From Allolobophora icterica (Eukaryota > Annelida > Clitellata > Crassiclitellata > Lumbricidae), in the NCBI GenBank assembly GCA_963556255.1, contig OY744605.1:11909140-11973139 (forward strand): 64,000 bases of DNA, written 5' to 3'. Under the pieces are notes generated by a model. The model saw nothing but the letters and a program-made list of their open reading frames with translations, searched no databases and was not told the DNA's origin. Positions within the stretch are counted from its first letter, which is position 1; the number at the start of each line of letters is the position of its first letter. Of the stretch, positions 24,001 to 32,632 are shown piece by piece. The position numbers and the translations under genes were made by a program.

Positions 24001-27000
24001 CGCTCAATCAGGGAGTGCATTAGATCTACATCTAAATACGAGTGGCCACTCTCCATATACTTTAGATCAACAGTTTGTAGAGAAGGCAATGTTCTAATGG
24101 CGTACAACATGACTGCACAGATAAACTGGTTGCGATTTTGTCCACCGCAAGTATCTGAGAATGATGTGACGTGCGTGACGGTTGCTGGAAGTTTTCGCAA
24201 GTAATCCAGAAGGGCGGACCCTATATCATTTGCTCCCCTACCACCTTCTGTCTCGTCCCATATGTAATTGAATCCTTGTTGGGATGCCGATTCCAGTATC
24301 GTAAAGTTGTACACAGCAAGCTTCCTTCTATAATATATTTGTGAATCACCTGCATGTGGAGTAGAGAGAACTGCTTCAAGATCAAATGTTATGGCTCGAT
24401 ACGATTGGTCACTGCAAGCTTTTACTTTATCGCGACTCTTCTCCTCCATAGACTCTTTTTCTCGCCTTTTATGTGCTTCCCATGCATCATGCAAGTTCGT
24501 CTTCTCTGTATCCACAGCATTTCTGTAGCTATTACAAGTGGAGCACTGATCTTTCTTAGGAATAAAGAAGCCAAGATTAAATTGGGTATTGAAGACTCTT
24601 CGATAGATTTCTTGCTTAACAGGTGCTACTCCAAGCCTTTGACAGTAATCCTCACTGTACAAACGGTAAAGCTGTTGAATATTAAGATCAGGTGCCAAAT
24701 ACCGTTTACGTGAGTCTTTGCGAGTGTAATGCGATTCAACCTGCGGAAAGCTGTTTATGTGATCGACGATCTTCTGGATATTCTCATCTGAAGTTTTATT
24801 TGCAGGAACCTTTCCTTTCCGACCATCTTTTCCAACAAATAAACCAGTATCTGATTTACCTTTTAAAGCCCTGTTAACAATCTTGATTGAAATAGCAAGA
24901 GTACTGCAAAAGAAGTTTCTACAGACACGCATTCGATCATCATCGGACATCAAATAATACTCTCGACTTTTCTTGCGCTTTGTGCTTACAGCCTCTCCAG
25001 TTGCAGCATCTATGCTACGCCTGCGGACAGCAACTTCAGTGACTGCGCTGCAGAGGAACTGAGACTTGCACTGAATGTCTTGCAACGAGTAATACTCGTT
25101 GCATAATTGCACTTGCTTATCTTCCGAAATCATGACCCCACACTTAAAACGACATCCTTCTTCGCAACCCCCACATGGTTTTTTTCCCGCCACTAGTTTC
25201 CCTTTCCTCGAAACATACTCCTTTCCATTAGCTCGAGATAGCTGCCTAACATTTCGTTTCCAACCTTGTGTATTTCGTTTACGCTTTCGTGAACGCTCCT
25301 CCATATCTGATGGTGGTAGGCAAGGTGTAGATGCATCGTCGCTGAGAGGAAGACTTCCTGAGGGACCAGGCTCTTCGTTAGAGAGAGAAGTTGAACGAGT
25401 AGACACTGTAACTTCTGTTGGATGTGGAGGATTAACTACATCAACTGTTGTTGGAAGCACTGAATCAGGTGACATCTGTTGAGAAGAAATAACCCCGACT
25501 GGAACTTGCAAAGGTTGCAAGATTGATGGCCTACATGACATGTAAAATAAAAATAAATGCCAATTAAACACTCATTTTTAATAATTTAATAATCTTCCTT
25601 TATTGAAGTTCACATTCACAGAATGCATTGCGATTACAATGAAACATTCATAATCATAGTACACTGTAGTAACTGATGACAAGTTTAACAGAAGTTTAAT
25701 TTAACTTTTGTATTTTCATCATAAGAGTAGTTTAAGTAAATTAATTCATCAATTATAATGGCAGAAATACAAGAAAATGACTACTCCATAGAGACAATGA
25801 CTATTAGACCTACATCTTAAAATAATAATTGAAACCACATTTGAAATGATAGTACAAAGAACTACCTTAGGCGAGTAATGATGATAACTTTACGGGTACG
25901 AGTTCTTTCCATCGGAGTGGCCATACTTGCAACATGAAGGTTGAAAGGCTCGGACGTCAGCAGGTGTGAATGGTCGAGCACTTCTACTGCAGAAACCTCT
26001 CTGCAAAAAGGCTCCAAGACTAGAGGAAGTGTAGGATCAAGCCCTTCAACTGTCATAGCAGGTGTACGATTAAGCGGAGAAGAAACCTCGAGGTCCAGAG
26101 GAAGCATAGTTGCAGGCAAATCAGTTGCCAGCGGGTGTGAATGGTCGAGCACTTCTACTGCAGAAACCTCTCTGCAAAAAGGCTCCAAGACTAGAGGAAG
26201 TGTAGGATCAAGCCCTTCAACTGTCATAGCAGGTGTACGATTAAGCGGAGAAGAAACCTCGAGGTCCAGAGGAAGCATAGTTGCAGGCAAATCAGTTGCC
26301 AGCGGGTGTGAATGGTCGAGCACTTCTACTGCAGAAACCTCTCTGCAAAAAGGCTCCAAGACTAGAGGAAGTGTAGGATCAAGCCCTTCAACTGTCATAG
26401 CAGGTGTACGATTAAGCGGAGAAGAAATCTCGAGGTCCAGAGGAAGCATAGTTGCAGGCAAATCAGTTGCCAGATGTTCAGTAGATGTTCCTAAGACAGA
26501 CAAAATGCATACCCAAGTTAAACAATGTAAAGAAACACGGAGGGATGCATCGCTGGTTTTAATATTCACTATGGCAAGCAATACCGGTCTATGCGTCTGC
26601 AGGTGTGTTCTGGTGGTCACGATCCCACCTGTAGTTGCTTAATAATACCGATGAGACGTCCATGACATTGCCTTTCGATGCAGCCCAAACCTTACTGCAT
26701 AATACCGCATAATTTTTACAATTTTACCACATAAGCCGATTTCGAGCTTTAAATCACTTAATTTCCCAAACATCAACATTTATTTTCCATAATTTTACAG
26801 CATTTTCTAAGGTTCCTATTCATAAGCTTACCATCATCACTGGATTCCTCGATTGAATCATTAAGGTCCATGATCATCTGAAGCGCTTTTGCAGAACTGA
26901 AACGATGCACTCGTTTATGCATTTCAATAATAAAGATTTCGAGATATTGTTTCTGTTATTTTTAATGTAACTTTTATTATTTTTGTAACGGGGACGACGA

Positions 27001-27457
27001 TAAACAGTAATGGCGAATGGCGTGGAAGTCAACAACAAAGACAAGGCGTTAAAAAAAGAGGGTGCACATAGGTATTAAGTGCGCTTGAGCTATTTGCGCT
27101 CTATGGATTTCAGCCAATGAGACTTAGCCCAATTGTGTTTTTGGTGCCAAGTGATCCAAATTAACATCGTAAACGTTAGTACCTTTGTGCTCCGATGTAT
27201 ATTTCTTCCAGGCATATTATGCACTACTTTTTTGAAAAACCCAAAAAAGTGCGCTTAGCACCTTTGTGCTTCCAGCCATCGATGTGTTCTACACGGATTC
27301 TCGCCCTCTCTTCCTTGCCAGACTGGAGGTAATCGGCGATCTCTTTGCGTGCCTTAACCGCCATCTCAGTTTTCTTCTTTTCGAGCAGTTTCAGTCGGTT
27401 TATAGCCAGACGAAGGTTCGTCGAAAGCTTCTGATATTGAGGTCCGCTGCTGAACAT
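21066..27457 (-). CDS. IST1: IST1 homologue, ESCRT-III-associated protein (4 exons, 306 aa as spliced here)
   Basis: IST1 binds ESCRT-III (CHMP1) and VPS4/LIP5 and acts in endosomal sorting, tubule scission and cytokinetic abscission. Exons (minus strand): 27457-27262, 22775-22673, 22196-21788, 21278-21066, 921 nt in all. Exon 1 gives the start MFSSGPQYQKL and the conserved LRLAINRLKLLEKKK and KARKEIADYL helices. Exon 2 gives VREDYMVEAMELIEMYCDLL. Exon 3 gives the APPRVLIEKYLEEIA helix and a poly-Gly tract. Exon 4 ends with a MIT-interacting motif, FDDLAKRFEELKK. Intron 1 is a DNA transposon (22770-27281); the splice sites I use lie in its TIRs and add ten residues after RVEHI (DGWKHKAID plus one). 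Without the element the frame reads RVEHIVREDY, as in relatives. Intron 3 needs a GC donor. Identity is very firm; the exon 1/2 junction is inferred. Confidence 0.92.
21279..21787 (-). other. IST1 intron 3, a probable GC-AG intron
   Basis: The only frame-preserving join between exon 3 (ends tat cct tca cag) and exon 4 (starts gct ggt aat cca) uses the donor CAG|GCAAGT and acceptor tgttatag. The nearby GT (aa|gtcctg) would put a stop right after the junction. CAG|GCAAGT is the usual strong context of natural GC-AG introns. Confidence 0.75.
22236..22440 (-). pseudogene. Partial copy of the 28.6-kb secreted-protein ORF inside IST1 intron 2
   Basis: Aligns with 28530-28730, including the 3' flank, the stop position and the C-terminal codons: LIQTLP then FKI, R.ET and KYEQ-stop are kept. 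Upstream, frame is lost (an in-frame stop and small indels). It is a truncated, decayed duplicate, or a second member of a repeat family containing that ORF. Confidence 0.7.
23499..26922 (-). CDS. DDE/RNase H-like transposase of the IST1-intron element (3 exons, 915 aa)
   Basis: Exons 26922-26832, 26490-25866, 25530-23499; 2748 nt with consistent phases (donors gatg|gtaagc and ctaag|gtagtt; acceptors gtcttag and catgtag). N-terminus MHKRVHRFSSAKALQMIMDL is acidic after residue 20. Exon 2 is mostly three 57-residue repeats. Exon 3 holds a basic stretch, a Cys cluster (CGGCEEGCRFKC, about residues 358-369), helices with SREYYLMSDDDRMRVC, the block ESHYTRKDSRKRYLAPDLNI, then a second Cys pair (KKDQCSTC, about 564-571). 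The likely catalytic fold follows: ITFDLEAVL (Asp 622), FSDTCGGQNRN (Asp 698) and MESGHSYLDVDLMHS (acidic residues 732-741). I recognise a widespread metazoan family of uncharacterised proteins with this layout (DUF7869-like). The assignment of D-D-E residues is inference. No stop or frameshift is seen. Confidence 0.82.
25965..26477 (-). repeat. Three tandem 171-bp repeats inside the transposase exon 2
   Basis: Units start at 25965, 26136 and 26307 and are nearly identical in DNA (one obvious change is aaacctcg/aaatctcg). Each encodes 57 residues including ATDLPATMLPLDLEVSSPL and AMTVEGLDPTLPLVLEPF. The length is a multiple of three, so the frame survives. High identity points to recent duplication or an assembly-relevant array. 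Confidence 0.95.
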
Positions 27458-28209
27458 CTTGGCTTCAAGGCAGATTTTTCAGAAAGATAGAAACATTCGC
27501 ACGGGCGTTGCCTAGTAGTGCTGTTTGTGTAGAAGGCACGACACAAAACTCTCAAAAACGTTTAAAAAGCTTGTAAAATCCTACGGAAACCAAGTGTATT
27601 CTGCCCTTCCCTCTATGTATCATTTGACTCACTACTGCACGAATTTTAGTAATCACAGAATACGATTATTTCAAACTTTGACTCAGTGTTGTTCTATTCG
27701 CGGCCGACTGACTAATTTTCTTTTGCAGACCGGAAAACGAGGCTACATTGTGCGCAGAATAACACAGACGCCATCTTTAAAGAGGATGACATATAATGAA
27801 CGCTCCTAGCGGTCAGCAACTATTTTAAGTCTACATTATAAATATCCCCAGATTCCAGTTCACTTAGCCTGAATGTAGAGAACGATTTGAGAAGGAAAAT
27901 GGTATATTTTCCCATAACTCTTCAGACCATCCATGCACAGGAATAAATTTCTCCCCATAGACCTGAGCGCAGTGTTTCCCTTCCTTGCCGCCAAGTCGAT
28001 TTTCATCGTCGCCAAACGATCTACCGGCTACAGAACTCCCAAAACCTCCGCTTGTTCGCACATCTCCCTCTGTCGATTGTCACTGTCAGCACATCCGCTT
28101 GCTAGGCCTATGTCTCCTCCAGCATTTCACTCATATCAAGACTGAAAACCAAACCTTTCAGGCTATCCTACTCTGATACCACTCATGCACTTACCCGTGA
28201 TCACCATCG
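27458..28209. other. IST1 5' flank; no further gene seen
   Basis: Holds the IST1 5' UTR and promoter (reading leftward from about 28 kb), but I find no clear TATA box or upstream exon. Short ORFs on both strands show no domain pattern. Confidence 0.4.
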
Positions 28210-28217
28210 CCAACGAC

Positions 28218-28398
28218 CAGGGGCGTTTACACCATAGAAACCTTGGAGCAAATGCTCCATCCAAGAAATAGGGGGGAACAGATTTGTCAGTGTGTGTGTG
28301 TGCCGCCATTTTTTTTTGGGGGGGGAAGGATCGGGGAGGGGGAAGAAGAGGGGAAAAGGGACGTTGCTCCAATGACTTAGGGGGGATAGACGCCTCTG
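28218..28398. mobile_element. hAT-type MITE (181 bp) with 8-bp TSD ccaacgac
   Basis: Perfect direct repeats ccaacgac at 28210-28217 and 28399-28406. Ends CAGGGGCGTTTACACC and GATAGACGCCTCTG. The interior is G-rich with a GT microsatellite. Confidence 0.9.
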
Positions 28399-28566
28399 CC
28401 AACGACTTCCATTATAGCACCATGCCGTCTCCTCAGCCTAAGACCCTAAGCCCTCAGATTCTAAGTCGACCCCGACACCGATCAAACTACGATTAGCCTA
28501 ACTACGATTTTAATTGACGTTTACACTATTAGGCCTACATTCAAACCAATGAAGTTTAGTTAGGCC

Positions 28567-28893
28567 CTACTGCTCATACTTCGCATCAAGTACTCTGATA
28601 GTCTCCACTCTGTGATTTATCTTGAACCGATTGGAGGGTGGGAGTGTTTGGATCAAAGCAGGAAGTCTGATAAATGAGTAGCCTAGTTCAATAACATTTG
28701 AAAATTGTGATTTGTTATCAGAATCCTGAGTCGAATCGTTTACTGCAATGTCGCCTTTGCTGACATTCCAGAGCGCAGTATCATTCGTCTTCAGGCGGTT
28801 ATCAACGCCGCTGCTCGTCTGATCATGCGATTTAGAAAGTTCGACAACATTAATTACAACGGCGATACACAAGATCAGCTTCAATGGCTTCAC
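28567..28893 (-). CDS. Putative small secreted protein, 108 aa, unknown family
   Basis: The start MKPLKLILCIAVVINVVELS has a short basic end, a hydrophobic core of about 14 residues and a plausible cleavage near SKS. This gives a textbook signal peptide and a mature chain of about 85 residues. The mature part has no cysteine and two N-glycosylation sequons (NDT, NVS; also NDS). It ends LPALIQTLPPSNRFKI, then KYEQ. A TATAAAA motif lies 36 bp upstream. The C-terminal third is conserved in a decayed copy at 22236-22440. I do not recognise the family; a secreted peptide precursor or the first exon of something larger are both possible. A chance ORF within a repeat is the main alternative. Confidence 0.45.
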   Translation of the reverse strand: MKPLKLILCIAVVINVVELSKSHDQTSSGVDNRLKTNDTALWNVSKGDIAVNDSTQDSDNKSQFSNVIELGYSFIRLPALIQTLPPSNRFKINHRVETIRVLDAKYEQ

Positions 28894-28928
28894 TGAAATC
28901 GGTCAGGGCCAGATGTTGTCAGGGCCGT

Positions 28929-28935
28929 TTTTATA
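28929..28935 (-). promoter_or_regulatory. Candidate TATA box for the 108-aa ORF
   Basis: TATAAAA on the minus strand in the context cctataaaaacgg, 36 bp before the ATG at 28893. If used, the 5' UTR would be under about 10 nt, which is short, so the call is tentative. Confidence 0.3.
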
Positions 28936-28975
28936 GGTCGTCGTAGCAGTGCCGTCCCTTAACAGCAGTGTACGC

Positions 28976-29520
28976 CTTGCAGTGGCGGCGATCTTGTCTG
29001 AGGGGTGGGGGGGGGACAAAGTCGGCCACGATCTCGTCGACGACCGTTCTTTTTAAATCTTGTCCCAAAAAATTTTTTCTGCCACTTCATCTCCGAAAAA
29101 TGTCGCTTTCATCTCCGAAAAAAGTTGCTGACCTTTTTTTAGTCATTCACCTTTTTTACTATCTTTTCACACTGGTCTGCTTTCTCCCCAAAAAAATTTC
29201 GTCTTTTCTGGGATCTCATGTTCCTACTAAAAAATATGCAATCTCATCTTCGAAAAAAGTTGATGACCTTTTTTTCGTTACATCTTCAGAAATCATAAAA
29301 AAAATTGAGCTTTTTTCCTTCTCTTCCACAATTTTATTACTTTTTTTCTTGAAATTTGGGGGGACACTTCTCCTCAAAACAACTTATCTGCTCAAAAAAC
29401 CACAGAAAACTCATTTTCGCCCTCACACACAATTGCATTTGTTGACCTTTTTTGGTGTATCTTCAAAATTTGAGGGGGTCCGATGTATGGCGTGTCCCCC
29501 ACTCTTAAAGGTGGGCGTCG
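28976..29520 (+). repeat. G-rich repeat family, copy 2 (long)
   Basis: Starts 'agtggcggcgatcttgtctg' with a G run like the copies at 9202 and 46404. The body has many 'aaaaaagttgctgacctttttt'-type blocks split by drift. It ends 'gatgtatggcgtgtccccc'. The right terminus is less clear than in the other copies. Confidence 0.6.
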
Positions 29521-30344
29521 TAGGCTTTGGGCACTCTTCTACTCTAAGACCCCAACTTAACTGCCAACTCTGCATTTAAGCTAAATGCATTCACGTTATT
29601 TTATTTCTTGACGCCATGTTTAATCATGATTCACGAACGTAGGCCCTACTCAGTTTTGATTTTAAGACTCATTCTAATTTTTGTAATATTCGTTATTAGA
29701 TTTGAATTTGCTGTTATTTGCAATTTTCCTTTTTCCATTTTCCCGGTCAGTCATTCAATATCTCATTATCAGATTTTCAGACTTTCGTAGGCCCATGAAA
29801 GTTTCGTAGGCTCTAGGCACAGTGCCTAGGCCTACTGTGCCTACTGTGCCTACTGGGCCTAGTGGATAAGGCGGCCCTGGATGTTGTTTGTTGCTGTTTA
29901 ACACAGTTTGCTGTGTCATAACAAAGATGATTAGCGTCGCCTTCCTCTTTTATCCAGGCTTTGAACTGGTACTGGCAGAGTACCGGCGGTATAGCGGAGT
30001 CCAGGAAGATGTCCAAAAAACACACCAGAGATTTATGACTCCTCTCACCCGATGGAGGCACAACAACGTCGGCATCTGCTGCTGTTGCTGCTGCTGCGGT
30101 AGAACAGTGACCGATGGTGCATGTTGGCATCCTGTCTCCTCATCCAATGATTGAGTTTGTTTGCATTCTGTCAGCCGCTATTGGCCAAACCCCCATCAGC
30201 GAAACTGCCACTCATGTGGCCTAGAAACCATATGCACAGCAAATATACTAGGTATTAATATTTATATATGTATGTATATATATATATATGTATGTATATA
30301 TATATATATGTATATATATGTATATATATGTATGTATATATATG

Positions 30345-30427
<83 letters not shown>

Positions 30428-31255
30428 CGATAGTAGATCATATCGAGTAGCTCTCTCTCCCTCGCTCTGGTCTACGCTGTACACAAACGGACGTTCAGAA
30501 GTATGAGTAGGGAGAAGCTATACGTAGGCGCACTGTCTGGCCAAGTCTTTGAATTGCCGCACATGAGCAGATTGATGGTCTGAATCGGCGCAAAGGTTGA
30601 TTTCTATCGGAAATTAATTAGGTCCATGTTAGAGTAGTTGATATTTATTAGGCCTCTATTAATTAGAACAGCTGATAGCAATCTACAGGTCTGTCAAGTG
30701 TGGGCCAAGTATAGAGACCGCCTTTAAACGATAGAGAGGCAATGATTATCTTTAGTATTTTCAGTTTCACGGCACTTACGGTCTGAGCTGCCACGGACTC
30801 CAGTTATCAGGTGAGTTTCACAAATCGGGGCTAAATGCAGTGGTTGACGGATTGATGGATGGATGGCGGGTTTAATAATAGCTCCATATAAATGTTGGGC
30901 GCATTACATGTACGACAGCGGAGAGTTGGAAAGTGTGCGCGGATTGGATGGATTGATGAATGAATGGATCAATGGATACATGAATGCCTAGGTGAACGGA
31001 TATAAGCTTATGTGGATGAATGGGTGGATGGTTAGATGAATGGATTGATTGACTGACTGACTGATTGATGGACGGATGGATGGATTGATTATTGGGTGGA
31101 TTAAAAAGCTTTATCAACATTTTCTTACTTTTTCGGATGGCAAATCGTTTAATGGTGATTTGACAGGTATAATACTCTATTGTTTGTTTTGACAAAGAAA
31201 GATGATTAAGATACTGTCGGAAGATTTCGTTTTGGTAGGCCTATAAGCTTATATA
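29521..31255. other. Gene-poor stretch with microsatellites
   Basis: Holds an (AT)n tract, a 'tgcctaggcctactg' mini-repeat near 29820-29860, and an imperfect 'ggatggatgaatgg' tetranucleotide-type repeat at about 30845-31100. No supported coding sequence. Confidence 0.6.
30268..30427. repeat. (TA)n / (TATG)n microsatellite
   Basis: About 160 bp of alternating TA with TATG interruptions at the left half and pure TA on the right. Likely hairpin-forming and length-variable. Confidence 0.95.
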
Positions 31256-31563
31256 ATCATAGGCGTAGCTACATTGAGGCAAGAGGAGGCAGTTGCCTCC
31301 TCTCGGTTTTATAAATTTAAAAATTGTCCTTGGGTTATAGCCCTGCACCTGGATTTTGCCTCCTCTTGAACGGTGGATCCTGGTCCAAGAGAAGAAATTT
31401 AAGAAGAAATCCCAAAAAAGGTCATCAAATTTTTTGACTGAGAAATCTCCCAAAAAGGTCATCAATTGCTTTGGGCAGCAATCTCCAAAAAAGGTCATCA
31501 AATTTTTTTCAAGATTTTTTTTGCCTCCTCTTGAATTTAAGTCTGGCTACGCTCCTGCCTATA
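31256..31563. mobile_element. MITE with 'aggcgtagcta' ends
   Basis: The left end 'ataggcgtagctacattgag' and right end 'tggctacgctcctgcctata' are inverted relatives. Just inside both ends 'ttgcctcctctt(ga)' recurs in opposite orientation. The interior has repeated 'aaaaggtcatcaaattttt' units. Confidence 0.65.
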
Positions 31564-31889
31564 ATTACCTATACTGCCATCGTGTCTGTATATTATGCAT
31601 GGCACATTGAATTAAACGGTCATGACCCCACTCCCGACAGAAGGCATGCATAAGAGAAGAGGAGGAAATGAGCATTAGCCTGCGTTAAGTTAAATGGCGT
31701 ATGACGTGCTAGCGAATTCGTTTTCTTAGCCTCGGCATATGAGGGACTGAGCTGACGAGCTCTCTGACGTCCTTGGAAATGCTTTATTAATAACCAATAT
31801 CTGAATATTCAATCAAATGCCATGGCTATGGAGAGCTATAGCTGGTTCCATCAAAGCTTGGTGGTCTTCCATCTATACAGTATAGTGTA

Positions 31890-32170
31890 CTGCTTGGGGT
31901 GCGAGTAGTGTAGTGGTTAGCGGGCTGGACTGTCAATCAAGAGGTCGCGGGTTCAAATCCCCGCCAGGCAGAAATTTGGTTAGAGATTTCTGCTCCAACT
32001 CCACCCCTAGCCAACACAGCTAAAATGAATACACTGACCGTACACTGTCGGTGGGAAGTTGAGATGGCGTGGGACAGGACTGGTCACCCGCCTCATATGC
32101 CGAGGCTAAGAAAATGAAGTCACTATACTTCATACTCATGGCTGCCTCATCATCATCATCATCATCATCA
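31890..32170 (+). repeat. Full-length tRNA-headed SINE, family A
   Basis: The head (31890-31971) folds like a tRNA: acceptor arm ctgcttg/caggcag pairs over 7 bp, A-box-like 'tagtgtagtggttagcgg', anticodon loop ctgtcaa (GTC, Asp-type), B-box-like 'gggttcaaatcc'. The body follows (shared with 267-425 and 14557-14745), then a (TCA)n tail. The head has one stem mismatch and an enlarged D region, so this is a SINE and not a working tRNA gene. Confidence 0.82.
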
Positions 32171-32174
32171 TTGT

Positions 32175-32272
<98 letters not shown>

Positions 32273-32385
32273 TTTATTTTATTTTATTTTTTGCCGCCCG
32301 AGGTGTGACCCTCAGGCTCTTAGAGATTGAGTATATCTATAGGTGCGTGGTTAAATTGGTTTACTGTGCCTCGTCCTCCCCCTCG

Positions 32386-32467
<82 letters not shown>
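32175..32467 (+). repeat. Two (ATT)n microsatellites
   Basis: Pure ATT runs at about 32175-32272 and 32388-32467, separated by 115 bp of unique sequence. Confidence 0.95.
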
Positions 32468-32468
<1 letters not shown>

Positions 32469-32561
32469 TTATTTTGTATAGGCCTACTAGATGTATTCAC
32501 TTTATGTAGGCCCATATATAGCCGGGTTCGCTAAGGACGACATAATGGAACTGTGGAATTT

Positions 32562-32632
32562 CTGTTGGTTCTAAGATTTGAACCTGGACTGTAAGTCCAC
32601 CACGCTTACCATTAGAGCATCTCCTCTTATGT
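32562..32632 (-). repeat. tRNA-like sequence (SINE head or tRNA pseudogene)
   Basis: On the minus strand: 'gctctaatggtaagcgtggt' resembles an A box region, and 'ccaggttcaaatctt' has a good B box. The anticodon arm does not give a proper 7-nt loop. Confidence 0.5.

Larger units (their letters stand above)
22770..27281 (-). mobile_element. Introner-like DNA transposon (4512 bp) forming IST1 intron 1
   Basis: Perfect 37-bp TIRs (22770-22806 and 27245-27281) starting CGATGGCTGGAAGCACAAAG. Perfect 4-bp duplication ATGT on the plus strand (22766-22769, 27282-27285; ACAT in the IST1 sense). The element encodes an intact transposase in the IST1 sense. Degenerate copies of TIR pieces occur just inside (about 27063-27100, 27178-27200, 23002-23030). 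Deleting the element and one ACAT recreates the IST1 codons E-H-I-V-R-E-D, so the insertion hit coding sequence. Each TIR contains GT 20 nt from its tip and, on the other strand, AG 6 nt from its tip. No named superfamily is assigned; a 4-bp TSD is compatible with, for example, Sola-type elements, but I have no sequence evidence for that. Confidence 0.95.

Noticed and set aside
25941..26642. 233-codon plus-strand ORF with repeats
   Set aside because: Antisense of transposase exon 2; both strands are open because of the 171-bp repeat composition.
29813..30154. 105-codon and 88-codon ORFs with Ala/Gln runs
   Set aside because: Overlapping frames on both strands over a short CTG/CAG tract; no splice or domain support.
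31890..31971. Functional tRNA-Asp gene
   Set aside because: Anticodon stem mismatch, oversized D region and an attached SINE body with (TCA)n tail point to a SINE head.
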